In this document: in pieces, positions 4,557-12,585 of the stretch
Layout: every line of letters begins with the position of its first letter
How positions within the stretch are numbered: position 1 is the first letter of the stretch
Assembly (NCBI GenBank): GCA_900557285.1
Contig: USSJ01000010.1
Location: 1-12,608 of the forward strand
Direction of reading: 5' to 3'
Source: an uncultured Clostridia bacterium
GTDB lineage: Bacteria > Bacillota > Clostridia > Christensenellales > Borkfalkiaceae
Length of the DNA: 12,608 nucleotides
The notes under the pieces: model-generated
What the model was told of the DNA's origin: nothing
What the model saw: the letters and a program-made list of their open reading frames with translations, nothing else
Database searches by the model: none
Translations under genes and position numbers: made by a program

Positions 4557-5453
4557 TCAGAATTCATTGCTTTCGCCGTAACCGTATTCTTTCAGAAGGT
4601 TTGCCTTGTCGCGCCAATCGTCCTTGACCTTCACATACGCCGTCAGAAATACTTTGCTGCCGAGAAATTCTTCCATGCTCTTGCGCGCAAACGAAAGCGT
4701 TTCTTTAAGAGCTTTGCCCTGCTTTCCGATCAGGATCGCTTTGTGGTTTGCCTTTTCGCAGATGATATCCAGGTCGATGTCGTAAATGTTGCCCGTGTCG
4801 CGCTTTTTGAAAGTATTGACGAGAATCGCCACGCCGTGCGGAATCTCTTTGTCGTATTTTAAGAGAATCTTTTCGCGCATGATCTCCGCGATCATGAATT
4901 TTTCGCTCTTGTCCGAAAGTACGTTTTCGGGGAATAACGGCTCCCCTTCGGGCAATTTTTCCTTGATCGCCTCTTTCAGCTTCGCTATATTTTTCCCTTT
5001 CCGCGCCGATACGGGCACGATATCGCATTCGATCCCCTCTTCAAACAGACGCTTTACATCCGACGGAATCTGTTCTTCGGGCATGATATCCGTCTTGGTA
5101 TAAGCGATCATCATTGGAATGCCGAACGAAAGATAATGTTTCATCAGCTCCACGTCCGAATCGCTCACCCCTTTATGCCCGTCATGGACATACAAAATCA
5201 GTTCCACGTCCTTTGCGGACTGCTCCGCCGTGCGCATCATCATGTCCGAAAGCGCCGTTTTGGATTTGTAGATCCCCGGCGTATCCACAAAGGCGATCTG
5301 CGCATTATCCTCGTTCAGAACACCCAATATCCGATCGCGCGTGGTCTGCGGCTTGGGCGAAACGATCGCCACCTTCTCGCCTACCAACACATTTACAAGC
5401 GTACTTTTGCCCGCATTTGCTTTGCCGATCACGGCAACAAATCCGCACTTCAT
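4557..5453 (-). CDS. era: GTPase Era
   Basis: The product is 298 aa (E. coli Era has 301). The G domain shows the Walker A GKANAGKST (10-18), switch-I TT (37-38), DTPG (57-60), a G4 motif TKTD (119-122) where Era usually has NKxD, and SARKGKN (149-155) as G5. The C-terminal KH domain has its GxxG loop as IGKQG (242-246), followed by the family's conserved helix and the DDWRD segment. Era binds the 3' end of 16S rRNA and assists 30S assembly. It is last in the operon and overlaps ybeY by ATGA (5450-5453). The frame is open upstream, but only because it runs through ybeY. ybeY and era side by side is the common arrangement in Bacillota and fits their joint role in rRNA maturation. Confidence 0.96.
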   Translation of the reverse strand: MKCGFVAVIGKANAGKSTLVNVLVGEKVAIVSPKPQTTRDRILGVLNEDNAQIAFVDTPGIYKSKTALSDMMMRTAEQSAKDVELILYVHDGHKGVSDSDVELMKHYLSFGIPMMIAYTKTDIMPEEQIPSDVKRLFEEGIECDIVPVSARKGKNIAKLKEAIKEKLPEGEPLFPENVLSDKSEKFMIAEIMREKILLKYDKEIPHGVAILVNTFKKRDTGNIYDIDLDIICEKANHKAILIGKQGKALKETLSFARKSMEEFLGSKVFLTAYVKVKDDWRDKANLLKEYGYGESNEF

Positions 5454-5947
5454 GCTTTTTTCTCCTGTTCGCCCGCATCGCGCGGTATATCCATATCCGA
5501 GAGGACTCTCTCTTCCCGCGCGCGCATCTGCGCTTTCTCTTCTTCCGTTTCGTGATCGTAACCGAGCAGATGGCACAGCCCGTGCACCGCAAGATAATAC
5601 AGTTCCCTGCGCAGGGAATGTCCGTATTCTTCCGCCTGCTGCGCCGCCCTCTCGCGGCAGATCACGATACTGCCTAAAAACAGATTTCCGTCTTCGTCCG
5701 TATCGAACGGGAAATCCTCTTTCCGGATCGGCTTTTGAAGAATCCCGTCCAGATTCGGAAAACTCAGCACATCCGTCACAGCGTCCTTTCCGCGCGTTTC
5801 GGCATTGAGTTTGCGGATCCCCGCTTCGTCCGTGAACACGAGTTCCACCGCCAGCGGAACATCCGCGTCCACTCCTTCCAGCCCATATTTTTCCAGCAAA
5901 GAGGTATCAAACCCCTCTTCTTCACATTCTATGACAAGTTCAGGCAT
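5450..5947 (-). CDS. ybeY: Endoribonuclease YbeY (rRNA maturation factor)
   Basis: The product is 165 aa, the usual size. The zinc-binding signature HGLCHLLGYDH gives His122, His126 and His132 in H-x3-H-x5-H spacing. Upstream are the conserved LNAETRGKDAVTDVLSFP (47-64) and LGSIVIC (91-97), diagnostic of the family. YbeY is a metal-dependent RNase needed for 16S rRNA 3'-end processing and ribosome quality control, and it works with Era, the next gene. It overlaps the pgpH stop by eight bases and the era start by four, indicating translational coupling. The charged, Glu-rich tail after His132 is unremarkable. Confidence 0.96.
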   Translation of the reverse strand: MPELVIECEEEGFDTSLLEKYGLEGVDADVPLAVELVFTDEAGIRKLNAETRGKDAVTDVLSFPNLDGILQKPIRKEDFPFDTDEDGNLFLGSIVICRERAAQQAEEYGHSLRRELYYLAVHGLCHLLGYDHETEEEKAQMRAREERVLSDMDIPRDAGEQEKKA

Positions 5948-7430
5948 TTTCTTTATCTTCCTCGTTTTTTCGGTTGAGTTTCAGCTTCGGGTACTGCACG
6001 CGGCTGTGATAGACACCCGTCAGACAGCTCACGATCGTCTCTTTGATGACCGTCAGATCTTTCATCGTCAGATCGCATTCGTCGAACTGATCGAGATCCA
6101 TGCGCTCTTCGATAATGTCGCGCACCGCTCCTTCCACCTTTTCGGGCGAACGGTCCGGAAGCGTCCTGGAAATCGCTTCGCTCGCGTCTGCGATCATGAT
6201 GATCGCCGCGATCTTCGTCTGCGGTTTGGGCCCGCCGTACGAAAATTCTTCGATGTTCACTTCGCCGTCCGACATCTTCAGCGCTTTCGCGTAAAAGTAC
6301 TTGATCGGCATCGTTCCGTGATGCTGTACCGCTATATCCGCCAGAATTTTAGGCAGACGTTTGCTTAAAATCAGTTCATAACCGTCTTTCGCATGCGAAC
6401 GGATGATATCCACGGAAAGCTCGGGCGACAACTCGTTGTGCGGATTGTACCCCGTCTGATTTTCCGTAAAATATTCAGGCTGGCGCAGTTTTCCCACGTC
6501 GTGGTAATACGCCGCCGCACGCGCAAGCGCCGTGTCCTCTCCGAGAGCGATCGCGCACGCTTCCGCCAGGTGCGCCACGACGATCGAATGGTTGAACGTA
6601 CCCATCGCCCGCTCTTTCATCTCGCGCATGAGCGGCGCGTCATGGTCGGTCAGTTCCCGCAGCCTGTAATCGGTAATGCGGTTGAACAGCGTTTCATATA
6701 CAGGAAGAAGCGCCATGAACAGCACCGACGAGAGAACGCCCGCTTCCAGCCCGTACAGCAACAGATATACGACCCCGATCCCGCGGTTGAACTCCAGGCA
6801 CGCAACCATCACAAGGATCGGTATGCTCACCGCAAAACCCGTCAGGAAAGAACGTAGACGCGTTTTGACCTTGCTCCCCACAAATATCCCGACCATGCCC
6901 GCCGAAAAAGTCAGCAAGGGCGTGGAGCTGAGCGCCGTTTCGTATTGCTCAATGTTCGAAAAATTGGAAAAACGATCGATCGAAAACATCATCAGCGCAA
7001 AGATCACGTTGAGAAAAATCGCGTCTCTGCGGCTCAAAAGCATCAGCGCCAAAAGCGCCAGCAATGCGATCGGCCGCGAATAAATATTGAAAAAGTATCC
7101 GAAAAAATAACAGATCAGGATACAGACGTCCAGAAGCATGAAAACAAGCCAAATACTTTTGGGCGACGCCAAAAGAGTCTTGTCTTCAAATACGTAATAA
7201 AAATAAATGGTCAGAACAAGCAAAAATACGCTCGCCAACAGGTAGATCACCGTGTTGTAATTCTCGGCAACATAATCGCGGAACGACTGCGCCTGACCCT
7301 GCGTGTCCATCCACAGAAACAGCACGACCATGCAGACCAAAATCAGGTAGTTCAGCAGAAATACCAGTACGCTCGTTACACATTCGGTCTTGCCGAACGT
7401 TTTCACTTCGGAAGGATCGGCGTATCTCAT
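5940..7430 (-). CDS. pgpH: 7TM-HD cyclic-di-AMP phosphodiesterase, PgpH/YqfF type, without the extracellular domain
   Basis: The product is 496 aa. Hydrophobic segments lie at about 18-40, 58-80, 92-110, 118-134, 136-151, 170-185, 195-212 and 216-243. A cytoplasmic HD domain follows: FNHS (His281), YYHDVGK (His310-Asp311), SHAKDG (His346), QHHG (His370, His371) and MIADASEA (Asp415). This is the pattern of PgpH, which hydrolyses c-di-AMP to pApA at the membrane. The gene's position between phoH and ybeY is that of yqfF. Family members usually have about 700 aa or more, with a large 7TMR-HDED domain outside the cell after the first helix. Here only about 17 residues separate helix 1 from helix 2, so that domain is absent. 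The start is firm: ATGA overlap with phoH and GGGAGG upstream. Confidence 0.92.
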   Translation of the reverse strand: MRYADPSEVKTFGKTECVTSVLVFLLNYLILVCMVVLFLWMDTQGQAQSFRDYVAENYNTVIYLLASVFLLVLTIYFYYVFEDKTLLASPKSIWLVFMLLDVCILICYFFGYFFNIYSRPIALLALLALMLLSRRDAIFLNVIFALMMFSIDRFSNFSNIEQYETALSSTPLLTFSAGMVGIFVGSKVKTRLRSFLTGFAVSIPILVMVACLEFNRGIGVVYLLLYGLEAGVLSSVLFMALLPVYETLFNRITDYRLRELTDHDAPLMREMKERAMGTFNHSIVVAHLAEACAIALGEDTALARAAAYYHDVGKLRQPEYFTENQTGYNPHNELSPELSVDIIRSHAKDGYELILSKRLPKILADIAVQHHGTMPIKYFYAKALKMSDGEVNIEEFSYGGPKPQTKIAAIIMIADASEAISRTLPDRSPEKVEGAVRDIIEERMDLDQFDECDLTMKDLTVIKETIVSCLTGVYHSRVQYPKLKLNRKNEEDKENA

Positions 7431-8410
7431 TTTCTACCTCCCGCATTTTCGTGCCGCTGGCTTTCTTTCTCGTAAGCACGCACGATCTGCATCACCAGCG
7501 GATGCCGCACGACGTCTTTCGCCGTCAGTGTTACCGTCTCTATCCCTTCTATGTTTTTCAGAATCGAAACCGCCTGCTTCAACCCGCTCTTTTTCCCTTC
7601 GGGAAGATCGATCTGCGTAACATCCCCCGTGATCACCATTTTGCTCCCGTCGCCCATGCGCGTAAGAAACATCTTCATCTGTTCGCACGTCGTATTCTGC
7701 GCTTCGTCCAGGATAATGAACGCATTCGAAAGCGTCCTGCCGCGCATATACGCCAGCGGCGCGATCTCGATGCTTCCCTTTTCCATCAGCTTCAGATACG
7801 TTTCCATGCCGAACATCTCCTGCAACGCGTCATAGAGCGGGCGCAGATACGGATCCACCTTTGTCTGCAGATCCCCCGGCAAAAACCCGAGCTTTTCCCC
7901 CGCTTCCACCGCAGGACGGGTCAGAATGATCTTCTCCACCTGCTTGCCCTTGAACGCGCTCACCGCCAGACATACCGCCAGGTACGTTTTTCCCGTACCC
8001 GCAGGCCCTACACCGAATACCACCGTGTTCTTCTTGATCGCGTCCACGTACTTTTTCTGGCCGACCGTCTTGCATTTGATCTGCTTTCCGCGCGATGTGA
8101 TCGCCACCACACCGCTCATCACCTGCTCGATCCCTTCCAGATTTCCTTCCCGCGCCAGTTCGATGCAGTACACGATGCGGGACTTGTCCACCGCCTCGCC
8201 CGCACGGATGAGCTTTAAGATCCCTTCCAGCACCCGTGCCGCCAGCGTAACGTTGTCCTCGTCCCCCGAAAGTTTCAACAGCACGCCGTCCACCGACGCC
8301 TGCACGCCCAACTCGCGCGTTACGATATTCAGATTTTCATCGAATGTGCCGAGCAACCTCTGCATATCGTCCAGATTGCCGGCATCGATCGTGATTTTCG
8401 TTTGCTCCAT
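7427..8410 (-). CDS. phoH: PhoH-family ATPase (PhoH-like, YbeZ type)
   Basis: The product is 327 aa. The N-terminal part (about 1-110) is the KH-like region found in the long PhoH subfamily. The P-loop ATPase domain has Walker A GPAGTGKT (135-142), LTRPAVEAGEKLGFLPGD (163-180) and Walker B IILDEAQN (232-239), then a TGDVTQIDLP stretch. PhoH/YbeZ is an RNA-linked ATPase that, in E. coli, associates with YbeY; here pgpH lies between them, as is normal in Bacillota. AGAGG precedes the ATG, 30 bases after the yqfD stop. The gene overlaps pgpH by ATGA. Confidence 0.95.
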   Translation of the reverse strand: MEQTKITIDAGNLDDMQRLLGTFDENLNIVTRELGVQASVDGVLLKLSGDEDNVTLAARVLEGILKLIRAGEAVDKSRIVYCIELAREGNLEGIEQVMSGVVAITSRGKQIKCKTVGQKKYVDAIKKNTVVFGVGPAGTGKTYLAVCLAVSAFKGKQVEKIILTRPAVEAGEKLGFLPGDLQTKVDPYLRPLYDALQEMFGMETYLKLMEKGSIEIAPLAYMRGRTLSNAFIILDEAQNTTCEQMKMFLTRMGDGSKMVITGDVTQIDLPEGKKSGLKQAVSILKNIEGIETVTLTAKDVVRHPLVMQIVRAYEKESQRHENAGGRK

Positions 8411-8440
8411 ATAACCTCTGTTCCCGCATAAGATGCGGTT

Positions 8441-9349
8441 TTATCCCATATTCACTGCGATCCGCACCCGATAACTCAGGTGCACCGTATAAATGACTTC
8501 CTCGCCCTGCCCGATCGTATCCACCGTTTCCGAAACAGGTTCCCCGCCGCAGGCAAGATACGCCGCCGCCAGCGCCCGCTGACGCTGTTCCTCGCTTTCC
8601 TCTGCCGCCGTATACGAAAAATCGCCCGTACATAATATACTCGCGCGCGCGACGGCAAACGTCGGAATCTTTTCTCCCTCCTGCGTTTCCAGCCAACCTC
8701 CCGCAAGTTCCTGCCCCGCCGCCACCGTATCGCCTTCTGAAACCAGCGCCGTACCGCGCAGCACCGCGATCTCTTCCACAACGCCCGCGCAGGGACTTAT
8801 AAGCGACGTTTCCCGTTCAGGAACGGGCGTTTCCGAACTTTCTTCCAGCGTGACCGTCACCGTACACCCCGACTTTTCCACCGACGCGAACACTACGTTC
8901 GGCAGTTGCATCATCGCCGCACGCGCCCGCTCCGCCGCTTCATCGTCGTAGACGGAATACATTCCCACACGGTTGTCCGCAAGGATCTTCTTTGCCTCAT
9001 CCGCATAGCGCGCCGCACTGCCCTGCACGTCAATGCGAAGGACAAAGAAATTCCCCGCCGCACAGATCAGCAAAAACAGCAGCGCGCCGATCACTACGCC
9101 CGGCCGCGCAAGCAGTTTTTCTGTAATGCGTTTCAGACCCGCGCTTTTCTTCCTTGTTACAGTATAACACGAACTGCGGAAAATTGCAAAAATTTTTTTG
9201 CTTTCTTTTGATTTTACAAGGATTTTCAGCCGCCCTGCGCCGCATTTTTCCACAGAATACAGGCAAATCCCCGCCGCCGTGATCTTATCCAACGCCGCAA
9301 GCGGCATATTTGTGCGGATCTCCAACTCCTCCAAAAACAGCGGTTTCAA
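8441..9349 (-). CDS. yqfD: Sporulation protein YqfD, short form
   Basis: The product is 302 aa. It has an N-terminal cytoplasmic part, one membrane helix at about 85-104, an FVLRIDVQG start to a POTRA-like extracytoplasmic domain, and a Gly/Val-rich segment (GVVEEIAVLRGTALVSEGD) that looks like a barrel-sandwich fold. It ends with a beta-rich tail of LSYRVRIAV type. B. subtilis YqfD is about 398 aa and is made in the mother cell during sporulation. This protein appears to lack much of the region between the barrel module and the tail. The identity is supported by yqfC directly upstream (ATGA overlap) and phoH downstream. The molecular function of the family is not known in detail. Confidence 0.88.
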   Translation of the reverse strand: MKPLFLEELEIRTNMPLAALDKITAAGICLYSVEKCGAGRLKILVKSKESKKIFAIFRSSCYTVTRKKSAGLKRITEKLLARPGVVIGALLFLLICAAGNFFVLRIDVQGSAARYADEAKKILADNRVGMYSVYDDEAAERARAAMMQLPNVVFASVEKSGCTVTVTLEESSETPVPERETSLISPCAGVVEEIAVLRGTALVSEGDTVAAGQELAGGWLETQEGEKIPTFAVARASILCTGDFSYTAAEESEEQRQRALAAAYLACGGEPVSETVDTIGQGEEVIYTVHLSYRVRIAVNMG

Positions 9350-9618
9350 GTCGAACTTCCCCCCATCTCCACTTTTTCTACCTGCCCCGTCAGTACAAGA
9401 TCGCCCATTCCGTAGCGTTCGATATGCAGATTTTTCCCGAATACGCGGACTTCCCCTTTTTTCAAAAGCAGTCCGATCTCTTCTTTGCTCAGAAAGGAGA
9501 TACCCGTTACGTTTTCAAAACACGCGCATTTGCCCGCATATACCACGAACTTTGCGCCGCCGTAAGCGACATCCGGCGATACTCCGATCGACGAAAAAAT
9601 TTCTTCAAACAACCGCAT
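9346..9618 (-). CDS. yqfC: Sporulation protein YqfC (YabP/YqfC family)
   Basis: The product is 90 aa, all-beta in appearance, with the family pattern of a GITFLS-like turn (GISFLSKEEI, 39-48), EVRVFGKNLHIERYG (56-70) and a final LTGQVEKVEMG. YqfC belongs with YabP and is made under mother-cell control in sporulating Bacillota; it is paired with YqfD as here. AAGGAG lies five bases before the ATG. No clear promoter is visible on the minus strand in the 209 bases to the divergent gene, and I could not identify a sigma-E type site. Confidence 0.88.
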   Translation of the reverse strand: MRLFEEIFSSIGVSPDVAYGGAKFVVYAGKCACFENVTGISFLSKEEIGLLLKKGEVRVFGKNLHIERYGMGDLVLTGQVEKVEMGGSST

Positions 9619-9695
9619 TTTTTCTCCTTCCGACGCCTTTCACGCCGTTTCCGCATTTTTTGCGCCTGCCTTTGCACAATTCTTTCCGCTTTTGC

Positions 9696-9724
9696 TTGCG
9701 ATTTTCTTCCGCGAATGCTATAAT
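9696..9724 (+). promoter_or_regulatory. Extended -10 promoter of the DUF2238-like gene
   Basis: TTGCGA (9696-9701), a 17-base spacer ending in TGC, and TATAAT (9719-9724). The predicted start near 9731 gives a leader of about 97 bases before the ATG at 9828. It has the same TG-extended design as three other promoters in the window. Confidence 0.8.
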
Positions 9725-9827
9725 TTCCGCAGAGTCTGCGTTTTCACGTTTTTTTAACGAGATCACTGCCGCCGCATAACATTCTTTCGTTAAACTCTTT
9801 ACATAATTCAAACGACAGGTGAATGAA

Positions 9828-10526
9828 ATGCAAACATCCCGAAAGAGAGAAAAAACCAGGGCCCTGCGGCTCTTTGTCGATATTTTCTGCGGCCTTGCGT
9901 TTCTTGCAATGATCGGAATTTTTATATTCCGCGCCGTCTCAGGCACGCTCGGCAACCGGCTCGCCGTACTGATCGCAAATTCATTGTTATGGCTTTTGCC
10001 CTTTGTTCTGCGGCCGATCTTTCGCGAAAAGATCAGCGAATCTGTCTACGCGGTTTTTGCCGTTTTCACATTTTTTGCCGCTCTGCTCGGATCCGTGCTC
10101 GGATTTTATTCGAAGATCTGGTGGTATGACCTGCTCATGCACACCCTTTTCGGATACCTGGGCGGCATCATCGGTCTGTTTTTCGTTTGCAAACTCTCGG
10201 ATATAAACAAATTAAAACCTGCGTTCGTCATGCTCGTCTGCTTTGCCGTTTCCATGATGTTCGGGGCGCTTTGGGAAATCTTTGAATTCTCGGGAGACGT
10301 GCTCCTCGGCAATACCGCGCAAGGCTCGCACATAACCCTCCCCGACGGTTCCGTCGTAACCCCCTTGCAGGATACAATGGAAGACATAATTTGTAATTTT
10401 ATCGGTGCGATCGTTTTTACCCTTCATTATCTTGCGCACATTCTCAGTAAAAAATCACTGCTGATCGGATATATGAAAGACGATTTCAGCCCTGAAATAA
10501 ATACGGTTTCGTCAGAAAAGGAGTGA
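9828..10526 (+). CDS. DUF2238-like multi-pass membrane protein
   Basis: The product is 232 aa. Hydrophobic segments lie at about 15-36, 44-63, 72-93, 103-121, 131-147 and 186-205. Polar residues within or next to the helices are WWYDLLMHTLFG (Asp101, His105), GALWEIFEFSGD (Glu150, Glu153, Asp157) and QDTMEDIICNFIGA (Asp182, Asp186). This order of D..LH, ALWEIxE...D and D...D..G matches the YjdF/DUF2238 family of membrane proteins, whose function is unknown; the acidic residues might bind a metal, which is inference. AGGTGA lies five bases before the ATG at 9828. An in-frame GTG at 9819 has no ribosome binding site and is rejected. The next gene starts five bases after the stop, so they are probably co-transcribed. 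Confidence 0.75.
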   Translation: MQTSRKREKTRALRLFVDIFCGLAFLAMIGIFIFRAVSGTLGNRLAVLIANSLLWLLPFVLRPIFREKISESVYAVFAVFTFFAALLGSVLGFYSKIWWYDLLMHTLFGYLGGIIGLFFVCKLSDINKLKPAFVMLVCFAVSMMFGALWEIFEFSGDVLLGNTAQGSHITLPDGSVVTPLQDTMEDIICNFIGAIVFTLHYLAHILSKKSLLIGYMKDDFSPEINTVSSEKE

Positions 10527-10531
10527 AACGT

Positions 10532-10729
10532 ATGCCTATTTTACAGTACAAATGCGAAAAATGCGGAAAGAAATTCGAAGAACTTGTGCAGAAATTCGAC
10601 GACCCTGTCTTCTGCCCTGTCTGCAAAGAGAAAGCCGTCCGCGACTGGAGCGGCGAAATGTTTTCCGCAACGGGCAAACCTTCCAAAAAATGCAGCGGCA
10701 ACTGCAAAACCTGCGGCGGCTGCCATTGA
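10532..10729 (+). CDS. FmdB-family zinc ribbon protein
   Basis: The product is 65 aa. It begins MPILQYKCEKCGKKFEEL, the FmdB start, with Cys8, Cys11, Cys28 and Cys31 forming a zinc ribbon. A second Cys cluster at the C terminus (CSGNCKTCGGCH, residues 54-65) may bind another metal. The family is named after a putative regulator of formamidase/amidase genes, but its real role in Clostridia is not established. AGGAG lies eight bases before the ATG; a GTG nine bases upstream overlaps the ribosome binding site and is not used. It is the last gene before a terminator. Confidence 0.88.
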   Translation: MPILQYKCEKCGKKFEELVQKFDDPVFCPVCKEKAVRDWSGEMFSATGKPSKKCSGNCKTCGGCH

Positions 10730-10736
10730 CCGCCGC

Positions 10737-10777
10737 AAACGGCGCACTGCTTCCACGGTGCGCCGTTTATTTTTTTG
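10737..10777 (+). terminator. Intrinsic terminator after the zinc ribbon gene
   Basis: AAACGGCGCAC (10737-10747) pairs over 11 bp with GTGCGCCGTTT (10758-10768), and the tail ATTTTTTTG follows. The opposite strand has no T run after the stem, so it should act on + strand transcripts only. Confidence 0.92.
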
Positions 10778-10935
10778 CCTGTTTCCCCTACATTTTTCCA
10801 CTCCGCCGCGCGCAAACGCCCCTTTCGCAGCGCGTGCCGCCTTTTTGTATCCGTTGCATCCTCACCGAAATTTTCGCATGCGCAGAAACTGAAACCTCAG
10901 TTTTCCGACAGTACGTAAAACGCATGATCTGATCT

Positions 10936-11029
10936 GCACAAACTTTAACGGCAAAAAATTTCAACCGCACGGATTTTAAAGAAGACGGATTTTCATCAGC
11001 ACGGACTTTAACCGAAAAAAGTTTGCACC
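10936..11029. repeat. Degenerate 31-bp tandem repeat, three copies
   Basis: Units start with GCAC at 10936, 10967 and 10999 (lengths 31, 32 and 31), and a GCAT at 11030 keeps the spacing. Units 1 and 3 match at 24 of 31 positions (shared GCAC, ACTTTAAC and AAAAAA). Unit 2 shares its first half (GCACGGATTTTAAA). The repeat lies in the gap 10778-11051, which otherwise holds no gene or clear signal. A minus-strand open frame across it has no ribosome binding site. Confidence 0.6.
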
Positions 11030-11051
11030 GCATACGCAAAAAACGATAGCT

Positions 11052-12488
11052 TTACAAGACCGCCGATCCGTCCACAAACGAAGCGATCACGCCTGCGGCA
11101 CCGGCGCTGCGGAAGCAATCTGCCAGTTCTTCGGGCAGTGCAATCTTGCCGCTGTACTCTTTGTAATAGCGCTTCAGCCCCGCAAAAAAGCGTTGATCTC
11201 CCACCGCGTCGCGCAGCGTATCAAACAAGAGCATCCCTTTATCATAGGCGATGACGACATATTCATATCCGCCGTAACTTCCCAGCTTTCTGTTCATGGT
11301 CGTGTCCGTTTCGCCGAATACCTGCGCCTGTACGCTGCACAGAGCATTGTATGCCGTATGCGCCGTCTCCTTTCGGGCGTCGGCATTCACCCCGTAATCC
11401 GCACGTTCCGCAAAGAACAGATACGAAGAATACTCCGCCAGACCTTCGTCCATCCACGCGTTTTCCAGCTGGTTGTTCCCCACCGCCGCATACCACCATT
11501 GATGTGCCGTTTCGTGCGCCGCCGTATAGAAATAATCTTTCTCCGTCAGCGCGTCCGACAGCATCACAAGCCCCGGGTATTCCATCCCTCCGAAACAAAA
11601 TCCCGTCTGCACAGCCGAATAGGTTTTGTACATATAATCACCGAACGTATCCGCATAATATGTCATACAATCCGCCAGCAGCTGCAGCGTCTTTTCCGCC
11701 TGCGCGTCCGCATAGCAATAGTACATGACCTGCACGCCGTCCGCTATCGTCTGATACACTTCAAATTCCGTACTGCACACGATCGCAAAATCCCGCGCGT
11801 TTTCCAAACGGTAAGAAGCCGTCTTTTTCCCTCCGCTTTCCTTCGCCTCTGCCGTCTGCCCCGACGCCGCCACCGTGTACTCCGACGGAACCGTAAGAGT
11901 TACGGTATAGTCCGCACATTCACTGTAAAACGGGTCGCCGTCCGCATAATATTCGCATTCGTAAAATCCGCGGCCCGCATCGTATGCGCACAGGATCGGA
12001 TAAAAATTCCCTAAGTTTACGGTATGCTCCGTTATTCCCGTCCGATGATCTACTTTCGCCAGCGTCAGCGTGTACCCGATTTCAAAACTCACGCTCTCCC
12101 CCGGAAAAAGCTCATTTTCCAGCGTTACTTCCAATATATTCTCATCTTCTCCGCATACCTTCCAATCCGCACACGGCCCCACGCTCTCAATTTCCATCGA
12201 GCCGTAATCCTTTCCGTCATAATACGCCGATACATACGCCGCAGGAACGGGCGCATATTTTGCTCCTTCCCGATACGCGTTTCCGAATAAATTGAACTTC
12301 AATGCCGTAAAAGAAGTCTCTTCGTCGTTTCGAAAGGTAAATTCCGTCGTTCCCTTCAAAACATTTCCTTCCAGCTCCGCCGTGATGCGGTATTCGTTTC
12401 TTTTTTCTCCCTTCGCACAAGCCGTAAAGAGCGGAATCGTTCCGAGCATAAGAGCGACAGAAATGAGCAACGCCATCCATTTTTTCAT
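11052..12488 (-). CDS. M1-family zinc metallopeptidase, probable lipoprotein
   Basis: The product is 478 aa. An N-terminal signal (MKKWMALLIS then a hydrophobic core) ends in FTAC with Cys24, a near-lipobox (Phe at -3 is unusual). A beta-rich N-terminal domain follows (about 30-250). The catalytic domain has GGMEYPG (300-306), equivalent to the M1 GxMEN substrate-binding motif with Tyr in place of Asn. It also has HETAH (325-329) and Glu348 in WMDEGLAEY, giving HEXXH-x18-E zinc ligands, and Tyr415 in AYDKG as the likely catalytic tyrosine. M1 enzymes are mostly aminopeptidases; the Tyr replacement and the shortness (no complete C-terminal helical domain) leave the specificity open. It would act on peptides at the outer face of the membrane. 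AAAGGAG precedes the ATG. The promoter is not clear. Confidence 0.9.
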   Translation of the reverse strand: MKKWMALLISVALMLGTIPLFTACAKGEKRNEYRITAELEGNVLKGTTEFTFRNDEETSFTALKFNLFGNAYREGAKYAPVPAAYVSAYYDGKDYGSMEIESVGPCADWKVCGEDENILEVTLENELFPGESVSFEIGYTLTLAKVDHRTGITEHTVNLGNFYPILCAYDAGRGFYECEYYADGDPFYSECADYTVTLTVPSEYTVAASGQTAEAKESGGKKTASYRLENARDFAIVCSTEFEVYQTIADGVQVMYYCYADAQAEKTLQLLADCMTYYADTFGDYMYKTYSAVQTGFCFGGMEYPGLVMLSDALTEKDYFYTAAHETAHQWWYAAVGNNQLENAWMDEGLAEYSSYLFFAERADYGVNADARKETAHTAYNALCSVQAQVFGETDTTMNRKLGSYGGYEYVVIAYDKGMLLFDTLRDAVGDQRFFAGLKRYYKEYSGKIALPEELADCFRSAGAAGVIASFVDGSAVL

Positions 12489-12585
12489 ACTATTTCTCCT
12501 TTCCTTCTCTTATGCGTATGCAAGCTTTGCCGAAATTATGACCCTCTCTCCCCCAAAATGCGCTTTTGACGCCGCCGAAAAAGGA

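Noticed and set aside
9605..9955. A 116-codon minus-strand frame across the yqfC/DUF2238-like intergenic region
   Set aside because: It overlaps the starts of both flanking genes and a + strand promoter, has no ribosome binding site, and matches no family I know. A shorter coding part at 9619-9818 cannot be fully excluded.
10788..11039. A minus-strand frame over the 31-bp repeats with a repeated peptide pattern
   Set aside because: There is no ribosome binding site. The peptide periodicity only reflects the DNA repeat, and the period includes a 32-base unit that would break the frame pattern.
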